A stretch of 46,033 nucleotides of DNA from positions 96,504 to 142,536 of the forward strand of contig NZ_CABJDK010000006.1 of assembly GCF_902364355.1 (NCBI RefSeq). The letters run 5' to 3'. Shown here piece by piece: positions 32,457-42,350 of this stretch; within the stretch, counting starts at the first letter, position 1; every line of letters begins with the position of its first letter. This stretch comes from Collinsella aerofaciens (GTDB lineage: Bacteria; Actinomycetota; Coriobacteriia; Coriobacteriales; Coriobacteriaceae). A model generated the notes under the pieces. It ran no database searches. It saw nothing but the letters and a program-made list of their open reading frames with translations, and had not been told where the DNA came from. Made by a program: the position numbers and the translations under genes.

Positions 32457-32957
32457 TCAGTCCTCTCTCGTAATCGGGGCGACCGTCGCCCCGCAAAATG
32501 CAATTAAATCATCGGGCGCAAGCTCAAGCTGATAACCACGCTTGCCTCCCGAAATAAAAATGGTATCCCAAAGGACACATGTCTCATCAATGAGCGTCCG
32601 GTAGCGTTTTTTCATACCGACCGGACTGCAGCCGCCGCGAACGTAGCCAGTCGCCGCAAGCAAATCCTTCACATGCATCATGGCCAAGGACTTCTCCCCC
32701 GCGGCACGCGCGGCGGACTTTAGATCGAGCTCGTCGGCAACAGGGATGCAGCACACGACGTGGTCGTTGGACGGCGTCACGCAGACCAAGGTCTTAAATC
32801 CTTGTCCGGGCTCCTCGCCAAGCTGCTCCGAAATCGCGACCCCCAGGCCCGCCGACTCATCACCATCGTCTTCGTACGTATGTAGAACATAGGAAATGCC
32901 GGCGCTTTCCAGCTCGCGCATCGCATTGGTTTTTGGCGTCTTTACAGCCTTTGCCAT
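32457..32957 (-). CDS. ybaK: Cys-tRNA(Pro)/Cys-tRNA(Cys) deacylase YbaK/EbsC
   Basis: A 166-aa trans-editing domain protein that hydrolyses mischarged Cys-tRNA(Pro). Typical motifs: VLHTYEDDGD near the N-terminus, GFKTLVC, CCIPVADELDLKSAARA with the functional Lys, ATGYVRGGCSPVGMKKR and IFISGGKRGYQLELAPDDL. Start ATG 32957 has GAAAGGA upstream. It is the first gene of a ybaK-murJ-uvrC operon. Confidence 0.92.
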   Translation of the reverse strand: MAKAVKTPKTNAMRELESAGISYVLHTYEDDGDESAGLGVAISEQLGEEPGQGFKTLVCVTPSNDHVVCCIPVADELDLKSAARAAGEKSLAMMHVKDLLAATGYVRGGCSPVGMKKRYRTLIDETCVLWDTIFISGGKRGYQLELAPDDLIAFCGATVAPITRED

Positions 32958-33038
32958 GGCATATCCTTTCCCTCGCATTCGGACGCAAGGATTAAGTATA
33001 TGTCCAATTCAGCTGCATACGTCACTTCGACACAGCAA

Positions 33039-33069
33039 GCGCCATCGAATCACAAGGAGTCGATGGCGC
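33039..33069 (-). terminator. Probable uvrA terminator
   Basis: GCGCCATCGA (33039-33048) pairs perfectly with TCGATGGCGC (33060-33069) around 11 nt, 21 nt beyond the uvrA stop. The minus-strand tail TTGCTGTG is only weakly T-rich. Confidence 0.6.
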
Positions 33070-33089
33070 CCATAAACTGAATCGCCTAT

Positions 33090-35969
33090 TTATTGAGCAT
33101 CAAGTTGAGCCTGACGCTCCCGGTCACGCCTGAGCAACGGCGCCAAAAACTTGCCCGTATAACTCTGCGGACAGTCCGCAACCTGCTCCGGTGTGCCCGA
33201 AACCACGACGGTTCCGCCGCCGTTACCGCCCTCGGGGCCCATATCGATCAGGCGGTCGGCAACCTTGATGACATCAAGGTTGTGTTCAATCACCAGCACC
33301 GTGTTGCCCGCATCGACCAAGCGCTGCAGCACATCGAGCAGCTGGCGGACGTCCTCAAAATGAAGGCCGGTCGTCGGCTCATCCAAAATATAGAACGTCT
33401 TGCCCGTCTGGCGTCGATGAAGCTCCTTGGCGAGCTTCACACGCTGCGCCTCGCCGCCCGAGAGCGTCGTAGCGGGCTGGCCCAGGCTCACGTAGCCCAA
33501 GCCTACATCGTACAGCGTCTGGAGCTTGCGCTTAATCTGCGGGATATTCCCAAAGAAGGCCAGTGCCTCGGTGACGCTCATGTCGAGCACGTCCGAGATA
33601 GTCTTACCACGGTAGGTGACCTCAAGCGTCTCGCGGTTATAGCGTTTGCCGCCGCAGACCTCACAGGGGACATAGATATCGGGAAGGAAGTGCATCTCGA
33701 TCTTAATTTGTCCGTCGCCCTTGCATGCTTCGCAGCGACCGCCGCTCACGTTAAAGGAGAAACGTCCCGGCGAGTAGCCGCGCGCCTTCGACTCCGGCGT
33801 ACTCGCAAACAGCGCGCGAAGATCATCCCACAGGCCAATGTACGTAGCAGGGTTGGAACGCGGCGTGCGGCCAATCGGCGACTGGTCGATATCGATAACT
33901 TTATCGATACACTCGATGCCCTCGATTTTCTTATACGGACCCACAGGGCGCGTCGAACGGTGAATGGCATTCGTAAGGGCAGGTGCGATAGTGTCGGTAA
34001 CCAGGGAGCTCTTACCCGATCCCGACACGCCGGTAACGACCGTAAGCGTACCAAACTCGATCTTGGCGGTAACGTTTTTGAGGTTGTTGGCGCGGGCGCC
34101 CGTGATCTTAAGGCAGCCGCGACCGGGCTTGCGGCGTTCATCGGGAACCCGGATCATTCGTTTGCCGGTCAGATAAGCGCCCGTCATCGACTCGGGACAC
34201 GCCATGATATCGGCAGGCGTTCCCGCCGCGACTACGTGTCCGCCGTTCACGCCCGCGCCGGGGCCCATGTCGATCACATAGTCGGCAGCACGAATCGTAT
34301 CCTCATCATGCTCGACGACGATGACGGTATTGCCGATATCGCGTAGGCGCTCAAGCGTCTTGATCAGGCGCTCGTTATCGCGCTGATGGAGGCCAATCGA
34401 TGGCTCGTCCAAAATGTACAGGACACCCATGAGGCCGGCGCCGATCTGCGTTGCCAGGCGAATGCGCTGGGCCTCGCCTCCGGAAAGCGTCGCCGAGGCA
34501 CGATCGAGGGTCAGATAGTCGAGTCCGACATCGACCAGAAAGCGCAGGCGCTCCAGGATTTCCTTGACGATGCGCCCGCCGATAAACTGTTGGCGCTCGG
34601 TGAGTTCCAGGCCCTCAAAAAACTCGAGCGACTCACGGCACGATAGGCAGCAGACCTCGTAAATGGACTTGCCGCCCACGGTGACGGCGAGCATCTCGGG
34701 GCGCAAACGAGCGCCGTGGCAGCTCGAGCACGGCTCCTCGCGGATGTACTTCTCCAAGCGCGCCTTGGTGTTCTCATTCGTCGTCTCGGTATAGCGCTCG
34801 TACAGGATATTGCGCACGCCCGAGAACTTGGTGTCCCACTGGCTGCGGCGCCCATCGAGCTTTTGATAGTCGACCGAAATCTTCTGGTCGCCCATGCCGT
34901 CTAAAAACGCGCGACGCACCCGCGGAGGCAGATCCTCCCACGGCGTATCGACGCTCACCTTAAAGTGTTTGCAGACCGCAGCGAAAATCTGCGGATAGTA
35001 GTTAGAGTTGCCAAACAGGCTGCCAAAGACCCCGTCGGCGATCGACTTCGAGGGGTCTTCGATTAGGGCCTCGGCATCGACCGTCTTCTTAAAGCCCAGG
35101 CCATCGCACTCTGGGCACGCGCCATAGGGCGCGTTGAACGAGAAATCACGCGGCTGCAGGTCATCGATGGAGTGCCCATGCTCCGGGCACGCTAACGCCA
35201 GCGAATACTCCAGCAACTCGCCTTCGGTCCCCTCGGGAGCGTCGCGGTCGGGCAGCAAGTATACGTTCACATTGCCGTGCGCCAGCGCGGTCGCCTGCTC
35301 AACAGACTCGGCGATACGGCCCAGAGAGTTCTCACGGATCACGATGCGGTCGACCACGACCTCGATATCGTGCTTGAACTTCTTGTCCAGATCGATCTGA
35401 TCGTCGAGCGAGCGCACTTCACCGTCGACACGCACGCGGCTAAAGCCCTCGGCGCGAAGATCCTCAAACAGTTTGGTGTACTCGCCTTTTCGCCCGCGCA
35501 CCACCGGTGCCAGCACAAACGCGCGGCGGCCCTCCCCCGCCGTCAAGACCTTGTCGGCAACCTGGTCGGTCGTCTGGCGCTCAATGACACGGCCGCATTC
35601 GGGACAGTGCGGGGTGCCCACACGGGCGAACAGCAGGCGCAGATAGTCATAAATCTCGGTTACGGTGCCAACCGTCGAGCGAGGGTTTTTAGACGTCGTC
35701 TTTTGGTCGATCGACACCGCCGGCGAAAGGCCGTCGATTGAATCCAAGTCGGGTTTGTCCATCTGTCCCAAGAACTGGCGCGCATAGCTCGAAAGACTCT
35801 CGACGTATCGACGCTGGCCCTCGGCATAGATAGTGTCAAATGCCAGCGAACTCTTGCCCGAGCCAGAAAGACCGGTAATGACCACGAGTTGGTCACGCGG
35901 AATGGAAACATCGATATCACGGAGGTTGTGCTCACGGGCGCCGCGAATAACGATAGAAGAATCAGACAT
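33090..35969 (-). CDS. uvrA: Excinuclease ABC subunit A
   Basis: A 959-aa damage-recognition ATPase of nucleotide excision repair. Two ABC modules: Walker [13 protein letters not shown] (~30) and [12 protein letters not shown] (~645), signatures [12 protein letters not shown] and [12 protein letters not shown]. Zinc-binding cysteine pairs: CPECGR, CPECDG, CSSCHG, CEACKG, CEVCGG. The start is ATG 35969 ([13 protein letters not shown]) with AAGGAG at 5 nt; an in-frame extension to 36035 runs into the promoter. A near-consensus SOS box lies 62 bp upstream, indicating LexA control. Monocistronic, divergent from the LtaS-like gene. Confidence 0.97.
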   Translation of the reverse strand: MSDSSIVIRGAREHNLRDIDVSIPRDQLVVITGLSGSGKSSLAFDTIYAEGQRRYVESLSSYARQFLGQMDKPDLDSIDGLSPAVSIDQKTTSKNPRSTVGTVTEIYDYLRLLFARVGTPHCPECGRVIERQTTDQVADKVLTAGEGRRAFVLAPVVRGRKGEYTKLFEDLRAEGFSRVRVDGEVRSLDDQIDLDKKFKHDIEVVVDRIVIRENSLGRIAESVEQATALAHGNVNVYLLPDRDAPEGTEGELLEYSLALACPEHGHSIDDLQPRDFSFNAPYGACPECDGLGFKKTVDAEALIEDPSKSIADGVFGSLFGNSNYYPQIFAAVCKHFKVSVDTPWEDLPPRVRRAFLDGMGDQKISVDYQKLDGRRSQWDTKFSGVRNILYERYTETTNENTKARLEKYIREEPCSSCHGARLRPEMLAVTVGGKSIYEVCCLSCRESLEFFEGLELTERQQFIGGRIVKEILERLRFLVDVGLDYLTLDRASATLSGGEAQRIRLATQIGAGLMGVLYILDEPSIGLHQRDNERLIKTLERLRDIGNTVIVVEHDEDTIRAADYVIDMGPGAGVNGGHVVAAGTPADIMACPESMTGAYLTGKRMIRVPDERRKPGRGCLKITGARANNLKNVTAKIEFGTLTVVTGVSGSGKSSLVTDTIAPALTNAIHRSTRPVGPYKKIEGIECIDKVIDIDQSPIGRTPRSNPATYIGLWDDLRALFASTPESKARGYSPGRFSFNVSGGRCEACKGDGQIKIEMHFLPDIYVPCEVCGGKRYNRETLEVTYRGKTISDVLDMSVTEALAFFGNIPQIKRKLQTLYDVGLGYVSLGQPATTLSGGEAQRVKLAKELHRRQTGKTFYILDEPTTGLHFEDVRQLLDVLQRLVDAGNTVLVIEHNLDVIKVADRLIDMGPEGGNGGGTVVVSGTPEQVADCPQSYTGKFLAPLLRRDRERQAQLDAQ

Positions 35970-36030
35970 GGAAGCTCCTTGCCTCCTATTGCATCGAATC
36001 ATACTGCCGATGAGTTTAGCGCACTCGACG

Positions 36031-36044
36031 CGCACAGATGTTCG
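36031..36044 (-). promoter_or_regulatory. SOS (LexA) box upstream of uvrA
   Basis: CGCACAGATGTTCG matches the Gram-positive SOS consensus CGAACRNRYGTTCG at every defined position except one (C for A at position 3). It lies 62 bp upstream of the uvrA start, in the uvrA/LtaS-like divergent region. Confidence 0.7.
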
Positions 36045-36162
36045 TAATACAAGATTCGCAGACCTTTAGCTTTGCGTATCGGGCGCTTTGTTTCTCGAAA
36101 TGCCGTGGAAAGGTTACAGTAATCTAATACTGAACTTAATTTGTTGTACCAGAGGAACGTCC

Positions 36163-38316
36163 ATGACCGAAGATATCCCCCTTGAAATCACTTCGAGCGA
36201 CATGGCCAATCTGCCCATATTCATCGCCGTCCTTATCGTGGCCGCCGTCGTCGTGCGCGTGTATTTTTCAATCAAACGCAACGAAAAGCCACCCATTGCC
36301 CGCGTCTTTTGGTGCGCGACGCTCCTCATCCCGCTCGGCGTGGTAGCTGCATGGGTTACGAATCAATTGCTCGTAAATGAGGGCAGCTCCCTATGGGTCC
36401 TTTCTTATTCGGCGCTCGGTGCTGCCGCCGTCATGCTTCTTGTCGAGCCCTTGGTTTCGGGACTTATCGACCAAACCGACCTTGCGACGGGAACGGTTGC
36501 CTGTATTTGCCGTGACATCCTTGTCATCGCCGCTGTTTCAGCGCTCTCGTTCGTTTCACTCGAAATTGCCTGCAACGAAACGTTCTATCGCATTCCCGCC
36601 AACTCATTCGGGTTTTCCGTCGGGCTGCTCGCGACGGTTCTGCTCTCCCTTTATTTGCTGGGACAGCGTCATGGAGGCGTCATGGCTCTCGTGCCCGTCG
36701 TCTGCTGCATCCTTGGCATTGCCGAGCACTTCGTCATAACGTTTAAAGGCGAAGCCATCCTGCCAAGCGATATCTTGGCCCTTGGCACCGCAATGGAAGT
36801 GAGCGAGGGATACGAGTTTACCTTTACCGCCGGAATCGTAACCTCTCTCGCCCTGCTGGAGATTTCCCTGGGGCTTCTTTCGCTCATCCGACCGCGAAAG
36901 CTCCGTACGCCCACCCATGTCTTCCCCGCTATCGCCACTAACCTCTGTGCTTTTCTGCTAGTGACCGTTGTGGGGCTCTCAGGCTTTTCCAACATCGACT
37001 TGGAGCAGGCGCTGGATTTTGGATTTGACCGTTGGCAGCCCATCACCACGTATGCGTCTCAGGGTTTTATCACTTCGTTCACCGAAATGGTCAACGAGTT
37101 GCCCATTGAGAAGCCCGAAGACTATACGCCCGATGAGGCGCAGAGCATCGAGCAGGAGCTCGCCGCCGCCTACGACAGCACATATGGCTCGAGCGAGCAG
37201 CGCGCGGCGGCCGTTGCCCAGTTCAATGAAATCAAGCCGACGATTGTTGCCATCATGAATGAGAGTTTTAGCGACCTTTCGTGCTTTGAGCAGCTCCAGG
37301 CGGCCGGGTACACCGGCCCCGCATTCTACAACTCGCTTCCCGACACACTTGTTCGCGGCACCATGCTCGCTTCGGTCGCCGGTGGCGGAACGGCGAACTC
37401 CGAATTCGAATTTTTGACCGGAGCGACAACGGCCTTTGTCGGATTAGGCAAGATCCCCTATCAGCTGTATCAGATGAATGGCGTAAACAGCCTGGCAAAG
37501 GACCTTAAAGAGCTTGGGTATACCACTACCGCTATGCACCCGCAAAACCCCGTCAACTACCATCGAGATAAAATCTATCAGCAGCTGGGCTTTGGAGACT
37601 TTCTTTCAATCGGCGATTTCGAAGGTGCGCCCTATTACCATGCCGGCGTATGCGACTACGCCACCTACGACAAGATACTCGACCTGCTTAGAACCGACGA
37701 AGCGCCGCAGTTCATCTTTGACGTCACGATGCAAAATCACGGCGGCTACGACTATGGCACCGTTCCCGCCGAAGAGCTGACAAACTATTGGGTCGAGGGA
37801 GCCAGCGAAGGCGCCAACAGCGCGCTCAACACCTATCTCACCTGCATCAACGCATCCGACCGGGACCTCGAGTACTTTATCAACGAGCTCCGCAACATCG
37901 GCAGACCGGTTGTTCTTGTCTTTTTTGGCGACCATCAGCCGAGCGCCGCAACGACTCTCAACGACGAGCTGTACCCTCAGGAAGATACGGCAAGCCACGC
38001 TTTCCGTATCTATCAGTCGACATATCTCGTCTGGGCTAACTATGAGATCGCCGGCAATACCGAGCTCAACGTCTACGACACCGTCGGGGCAAACGAGATT
38101 GCAGCCATTACCCTTAATAAGATCGGCGCCCCGCTCACCAATTACCAAAAGGCCCTGCTTGCGACAAGGTCAGATGTGCCCACCATCAATGTCGCCGGCT
38201 ATCTCGGTGCCGACGGGCTGCGCTACGACTTGGAATCGGAAGACAGCCCCTACGCCTCGACGATCGACAAGCTGCAGCGCATGCAATACCTCGAGTTCGC
38301 CAGCAAAGTTCAGTAA
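36163..38316 (+). CDS. LTA-synthase-family sulfatase-fold membrane protein
   Basis: A 717-aa protein. About seven to eight hydrophobic helices (~15-310) are followed by an extracellular alkaline-phosphatase/sulfatase-like domain (~350-700). Catalytic elements of the LtaS family: AIMNESFSDL (metal-binding Glu), GGGTANSEFEFLTG (nucleophile Thr), VTMQNHGGYD and FGDHQPS. The family transfers glycerol-phosphate or similar groups onto surface polymers; the specific polymer is unknown. Start ATG 36163 has AGAGGA 6 nt upstream; an in-frame ATG at 36088 lacks such a site. Plus strand, divergent from uvrA. Confidence 0.9.
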   Translation: MTEDIPLEITSSDMANLPIFIAVLIVAAVVVRVYFSIKRNEKPPIARVFWCATLLIPLGVVAAWVTNQLLVNEGSSLWVLSYSALGAAAVMLLVEPLVSGLIDQTDLATGTVACICRDILVIAAVSALSFVSLEIACNETFYRIPANSFGFSVGLLATVLLSLYLLGQRHGGVMALVPVVCCILGIAEHFVITFKGEAILPSDILALGTAMEVSEGYEFTFTAGIVTSLALLEISLGLLSLIRPRKLRTPTHVFPAIATNLCAFLLVTVVGLSGFSNIDLEQALDFGFDRWQPITTYASQGFITSFTEMVNELPIEKPEDYTPDEAQSIEQELAAAYDSTYGSSEQRAAAVAQFNEIKPTIVAIMNESFSDLSCFEQLQAAGYTGPAFYNSLPDTLVRGTMLASVAGGGTANSEFEFLTGATTAFVGLGKIPYQLYQMNGVNSLAKDLKELGYTTTAMHPQNPVNYHRDKIYQQLGFGDFLSIGDFEGAPYYHAGVCDYATYDKILDLLRTDEAPQFIFDVTMQNHGGYDYGTVPAEELTNYWVEGASEGANSALNTYLTCINASDRDLEYFINELRNIGRPVVLVFFGDHQPSAATTLNDELYPQEDTASHAFRIYQSTYLVWANYEIAGNTELNVYDTVGANEIAAITLNKIGAPLTNYQKALLATRSDVPTINVAGYLGADGLRYDLESEDSPYASTIDKLQRMQYLEFASKVQ

Positions 38317-38383
38317 GCCCGCCCATTCGCTTGGGCCCATCGTATTGCAAGCACGCTCGGCCCAAACGCATCGCAAATGACTC

Positions 38384-38407
38384 CCGCTCGCAAACGAGGG
38401 TACAATG
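38384..38407 (+). promoter_or_regulatory. Candidate promoter of the Mrp gene
   Basis: TACAAT (38402-38407) as -10, with a TGACTC-type -35 about 17 nt upstream, 54 bp before the Mrp start. Modest match. Confidence 0.4.
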
Positions 38408-38461
38408 ACGCTCGTGTCACATCGCGGGGCCCCGGCCCCAGCATATACAAAGGAGTCATAC

Positions 38462-39292
38462 ATGGGTTGCGAACACGCACAGGCCGCCGGCGGACAAACG
38501 TCGCCGTCGCAATTTGAGGAGAACACGCTGTCCGAGGTCAAGCGCGTCATCGCCGTGCTTTCCGGCAAGGGCGGTGTCGGCAAGTCATTTGTCACCGGTG
38601 CCATCGCCACCGAGCTTGCCCGTCACGGCCACAAGGTCGGCGTCCTCGATGCCGACATCACCGGTCCCTCTATCCCCAAGATGTTCGGTATGAGTGGACG
38701 CCACGTCCATGCCCTTGGCAACCTTATGCTGCCCGAAATCTCCGAGCACGGCGTCAAGGTCATGAGCTCCAACCTGCTGCTCCAAAACGAGACCGACCCC
38801 GTCCTTTGGCGCGGTCCGGTCATCGCAGGCGCCATTAGGCAGTTCTGGAGCGAGACCTCGTGGGGCCCCATCGACTACCTACTGGTCGACATGCCTCCGG
38901 GAACAGGCGACGTCGCGCTCACCGTCTTCCAGTCGCTGCCGGTCGACGGCATCGTCATTGTCACGAGCCCGCAGGATCTGGTCTCGATGATCGTCGCCAA
39001 GGCGGTCAACATGGCCGAGAAGATGAACGTCCCCATTCTGGGCATTGTCGAGAACATGAGCTATATTGAGTGCCCTGACTGCGGCAAGAAGATCGAGGTC
39101 TTTGGCAAGAGCAAGCTCCCCGAGGTCGCAGAGCGCTATAACCTCGACATCTTGGGCCAGCTTCCCATTAATCCGGCACTCGCCGAGGCCTGCGATAAGG
39201 GCGAGGTCGAGACCGCGCTGCCCGATGGCATGTTGCCCAAGGCAGTCTCTGCCGTCGAGGCTATTACCCCGCACGAGACCGACGAGGCCTAA
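38462..39292 (+). CDS. Mrp/NBP35-family iron-sulfur carrier ATPase
   Basis: A 276-aa P-loop ATPase that carries and delivers Fe-S clusters. Deviant Walker A SGKGGVGKSF (~37-46), DADITGPSIPKMFG, DMPPGTGDVALTVFQ, and the C-terminal CxxC pair in IECPDCGKKIEVFG (~200) that bridges a cluster. The N-terminus has one extra Cys/His (MGCEHAQ). The start is ATG 38462, with AAGGAG 7 nt upstream. It directly abuts the downstream flavoprotein gene. Confidence 0.93.
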   Translation: MGCEHAQAAGGQTSPSQFEENTLSEVKRVIAVLSGKGGVGKSFVTGAIATELARHGHKVGVLDADITGPSIPKMFGMSGRHVHALGNLMLPEISEHGVKVMSSNLLLQNETDPVLWRGPVIAGAIRQFWSETSWGPIDYLLVDMPPGTGDVALTVFQSLPVDGIVIVTSPQDLVSMIVAKAVNMAEKMNVPILGIVENMSYIECPDCGKKIEVFGKSKLPEVAERYNLDILGQLPINPALAEACDKGEVETALPDGMLPKAVSAVEAITPHETDEA

Positions 39293-40564
39293 GTGAACGC
39301 GAGCGCCCTCTATGACGTCTTGGTAATCGGCGGCGGGGCTTCAGGCCTCGCCGCCGCCATTACGGCCGCACGCGCTGGCAAAAGCGTCTGCATCGTTGAG
39401 CGCGATGTCGCCTGCGGCCTCAAGCTCCTTGCGACCGGTAACGGCCGTTGCAACCTCTCCAACGAATCGATTGATCCTCAGCGGTATAACCACCCCGCAT
39501 TCGTCGAATCCGTCATGGGCCCCCAGCCCGAACAAGAGCTTATGGGTTTCTTCTCCTCGCTGGGCATCATGACAACCTCCGAGGAAGGCCGGCTGTACCC
39601 GCGCTCCCTTCGCGCCGAATCGGTGCGCGACGCGCTTCTCAACGTTTGCGACCGCCTAGGTATCACCTTAATCTGCGGAGCCAACGTTGCCACGGCGCAC
39701 AAAGCTTCCGAAGGCTGGGCACTCCAAATAGACCGTCCAGCGCGGGCGCTCAAGGCAAAAAAGCACGACGACCGAAAATCGGAGCTCCGCTCGCTTCGGA
39801 AGGCGCTCGCCGATGTCCCTCGCAAGAACGAGGCCCTGCAGGCACATACCGTAATTATCGCTACGGGCGGCAACCCCACCGGTATCGCCGATACGTTTCG
39901 CCTTCCCCTCACTTCGCTGCGCCCCATCCTCTGCCCCGTATCGGCAACGGTCGTTGGCGATCGAGCGGCACTCAAGACGTTGGATGGCCTGCGCGTCCGC
40001 GCCTGCTTGACGCTCGCCCGCAATCATAATGAGCTCTGGCACGAAGACGGTGAAGTGCTGTTTCGAACCTTCGGTATCTCGGGTGTCGCTGTCTTCAACC
40101 TCTCTCGTCGTATCCAGCACGGCGATACGATCCTGCTCGACGTTTTCCCCGACCTCTCCAAAGACGAGTTGCTCGATATGCTCAACCGGCGCGTTGAGCT
40201 GTTCGGTGACTTTTCACCCCGCGATCCCCGTTGGCTCGACGGCATGCTCGCCCCGCAACTCTCCCGCGTCGTCTGCACAGCGTTCGAGCAGTGCCATCCA
40301 GGCTCCAACGATGTCATCCATCTGGTCTCGATCCTCAAGCACTTTAAGCTGTTTGCCGAGGGGACGACCGATGAGCGCTCGGCGCAGGTCACGCGTGGTG
40401 GCGTATCTGTCGAGAGCATCTCAACACCCAGTCTACGCGCGCGCAGCGTTGTCGACGCCCCGCTTTACGTCTGCGGCGAAGCGCTCGACATCGACGCCGA
40501 TTGCGGAGGCTTTAACCTTGCGTGGGCCTGGCTCTCGGGCATTCGCGCTGCAAGCAGCCTGTAG
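39293..40564 (+). CDS. HI0933/YhiN-family flavoprotein
   Basis: A 423-aa FAD-binding protein of the BaiN/HI0933 family. N-terminal dinucleotide motif VLVIGGGASGLAAAITAARA (~10-29), the family motif ATGNGRCNLSN (~55-65), RLYPRSLRAESVRDAL, a mid-protein GGNPTG motif, and the C-terminal FAD motif CGEALDIDADCGGFNLAWAW. Members act as NAD(P)H- or flavin-dependent reductases of largely unknown substrate. GTG start immediately after the Mrp stop, so they are co-transcribed. Confidence 0.9.
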   Translation: MNASALYDVLVIGGGASGLAAAITAARAGKSVCIVERDVACGLKLLATGNGRCNLSNESIDPQRYNHPAFVESVMGPQPEQELMGFFSSLGIMTTSEEGRLYPRSLRAESVRDALLNVCDRLGITLICGANVATAHKASEGWALQIDRPARALKAKKHDDRKSELRSLRKALADVPRKNEALQAHTVIIATGGNPTGIADTFRLPLTSLRPILCPVSATVVGDRAALKTLDGLRVRACLTLARNHNELWHEDGEVLFRTFGISGVAVFNLSRRIQHGDTILLDVFPDLSKDELLDMLNRRVELFGDFSPRDPRWLDGMLAPQLSRVVCTAFEQCHPGSNDVIHLVSILKHFKLFAEGTTDERSAQVTRGGVSVESISTPSLRARSVVDAPLYVCGEALDIDADCGGFNLAWAWLSGIRAASSL

Positions 40565-40594
40565 CCGCGCAGTCTATAATCAAAAACACATTCG

Positions 40595-40628
40595 GGCCGT
40601 CTGGGATACCGGACGGCCTCTTTCTTGC
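40595..40628 (+). terminator. Intrinsic terminator / leader hairpin between flavoprotein genes
   Basis: GGCCGTC (40595-40601) pairs with GACGGCC (40612-40618) around 10 nt, followed by TCTTTCTTG. A TATAAT at 40575-40580 just upstream suggests either termination of the Mrp operon or an attenuator in a new transcript. Confidence 0.6.
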
Positions 40629-40644
40629 CTCTAAGGAGACCTCG

Positions 40645-42285
40645 ATGATCGAAATCACCCAAGTCAACGCGTCGCTCGATGAAGCCGGCGATGAAAATGC
40701 CTGTCTCATTGTTGGCAAGCGAGTCGCCAAGCGCGTCCTACGTTGCAAGGACTCCGAGATCAAGTCCATCGAGCTCCGCCGCAAGTCAATCGACGCTCGC
40801 AAAAAACGAGACGTCCATTTTATCCTGAGCTTTCGTGTTGAGCTGACTAGTCCCCACCTCGAGCGAGAAGCGGTCGACAGCGTTGCCGAGCGTGACCGCT
40901 CGCGCGTACGCGCGATAGAAGACGATGAGCCTTCATTCCCCTCCCCCGCCTCCGACGCGCCTCAAGAACGCCCTGTCGTTGTCGGCGCCGGATGCGCCGG
41001 CCTTTTCGCTGCGCTTACGCTCGCCGAAGCAGGTCTTAAGCCCTTGCTCATCGAGCGCGGCGACCCGGCATTTCGCCGCTCGCAGGCGATCGACCTCTTT
41101 CTAAAGGAGCGCATCCTCGACCCCGAGAGCAATATCCAGTTTGGCCTGGGCGGCGCGGGAACCTTCTCGGACGGCAAACTCAATACGGGAACCAAAAATC
41201 CCGCCCATCGCCTTATCCTCGAAACCTTCGTCGAGGCGGGCGCGCCCCGCGATATTCTGTGGGATGCCAAGCCGCACATTGGCTCCGACATCCTTCCCAC
41301 GGTCGTCACCGCTATATCCCAGCGCATCGAGCAGCTCGGAGGTGTCGTCCGCTATCGAACGAAGCTCGTCGACATTCGCATCGACGCGTCTGGCGCCATC
41401 ACCGGTATTGATGTCCAATCGTCCCAAGACGCCGCTTGCGAGCCAATCGAGACAAAGCACCTCATCCTCGCCTGCGGGCATTCTGCTCGCGATATTTTTG
41501 AGCTCCTTAAGGGCCACAACGTGGCCCTCGCACAAAAGACCTTTGCCATAGGCGTTCGCATCGAGCATCCGCAGCGCGACATCGACCGAGTCCAATACGG
41601 AGCCTCGGCGGGACATCCTGCCCTCGGAGCAGCCCCTTACAAGCTCGTCGCCCATCTTCCCAACGGCCGCAGCGTGTTCTCGTTTTGCATGTGCCCCGGC
41701 GGGCAGGTTGTCGCCGCCTCTTCCGAGCAGGGCCACCTGTGCGTCAACGGCGCCAGTCTCAATGCCCGCGACGGACGCAATGCAAATGCCGCCCTACTCG
41801 TTAACGTCACGCCTGAGGACCTTCCTAACGATGACCCGCTCGCCGGCGTCGAGCTCCAGCGTGCCTGCGAGGCGGCCGCCTATCGCCTGGGCGGTTCCAA
41901 CTGGAACGCACCGGCACAACTCGTCGGAGATTTCCTCGCAGGACGCGCCAGCAAGGCGCCCGGAAAGGTAAAGCCCACCTATCCGCTCGGTGTGACCTGG
42001 ACGGCAATTGACGAAGCCCTGCCGCAGCATATCGTCGAGTCGCTCCGCCTGGGACTTCCCCTACTCGGAAAAAAGCTACGCGGCTACGACCGCCCCGATG
42101 CCATTCTTACCGGCGTGGAGACTCGTTCGAGCTCACCGGTCACTGTCACCCGAGACCGAACGTGCCATGCCGTGTCGACCCCGGGCCTCTACCCTTGTGG
42201 TGAGGGAGCTGGATATGCCGGCGGCATCATGAGCGCAGCCACCGACGGTATCCGTTGTGCCGAAGCCCTGATCGCAGACCTCTAA
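40645..42285 (+). CDS. FAD-dependent oxidoreductase (NAD(P)/FAD family)
   Basis: A 546-aa flavoprotein. A ~95-residue N-terminal region (RNA-binding-like or small alpha/beta, with VGKRVAKRVL and KKRDVHFILSF) precedes the FAD motif VVVGAGCAGLFAALTLAEAG (~112-131). Then GLGGAGTFSDGKLNTGTKN (~178), a central HSARDIFELL and the C-terminal GEGAGYAGGIMSAATDG. This layout matches a widespread, poorly characterised family of large FAD-dependent dehydrogenases. Start ATG 40645 has AAGGAG 7 nt upstream; an earlier in-frame ATG lies inside the previous gene. Convergent with uvrB. Confidence 0.88.
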   Translation: MIEITQVNASLDEAGDENACLIVGKRVAKRVLRCKDSEIKSIELRRKSIDARKKRDVHFILSFRVELTSPHLEREAVDSVAERDRSRVRAIEDDEPSFPSPASDAPQERPVVVGAGCAGLFAALTLAEAGLKPLLIERGDPAFRRSQAIDLFLKERILDPESNIQFGLGGAGTFSDGKLNTGTKNPAHRLILETFVEAGAPRDILWDAKPHIGSDILPTVVTAISQRIEQLGGVVRYRTKLVDIRIDASGAITGIDVQSSQDAACEPIETKHLILACGHSARDIFELLKGHNVALAQKTFAIGVRIEHPQRDIDRVQYGASAGHPALGAAPYKLVAHLPNGRSVFSFCMCPGGQVVAASSEQGHLCVNGASLNARDGRNANAALLVNVTPEDLPNDDPLAGVELQRACEAAAYRLGGSNWNAPAQLVGDFLAGRASKAPGKVKPTYPLGVTWTAIDEALPQHIVESLRLGLPLLGKKLRGYDRPDAILTGVETRSSSPVTVTRDRTCHAVSTPGLYPCGEGAGYAGGIMSAATDGIRCAEALIADL

Positions 42286-42311
42286 CGCACGAATTCCAGC
42301 GCGCAAAAGAC

Positions 42312-42347
42312 ACAGGCCCCAAGCTCCACAGGGAACTCGGGGCCTGT
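42312..42347. terminator. Bidirectional terminator between convergent genes
   Basis: ACAGGCCCC pairs with GGGGCCTGT around a loop that itself contains CTCC/GGA-type pairing. The minus-strand exit is GTCTTTTGC (uvrB); the plus-strand exit is TCACTATTTCTT (flavoprotein). Confidence 0.82.
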
Positions 42348-42350
42348 TCA

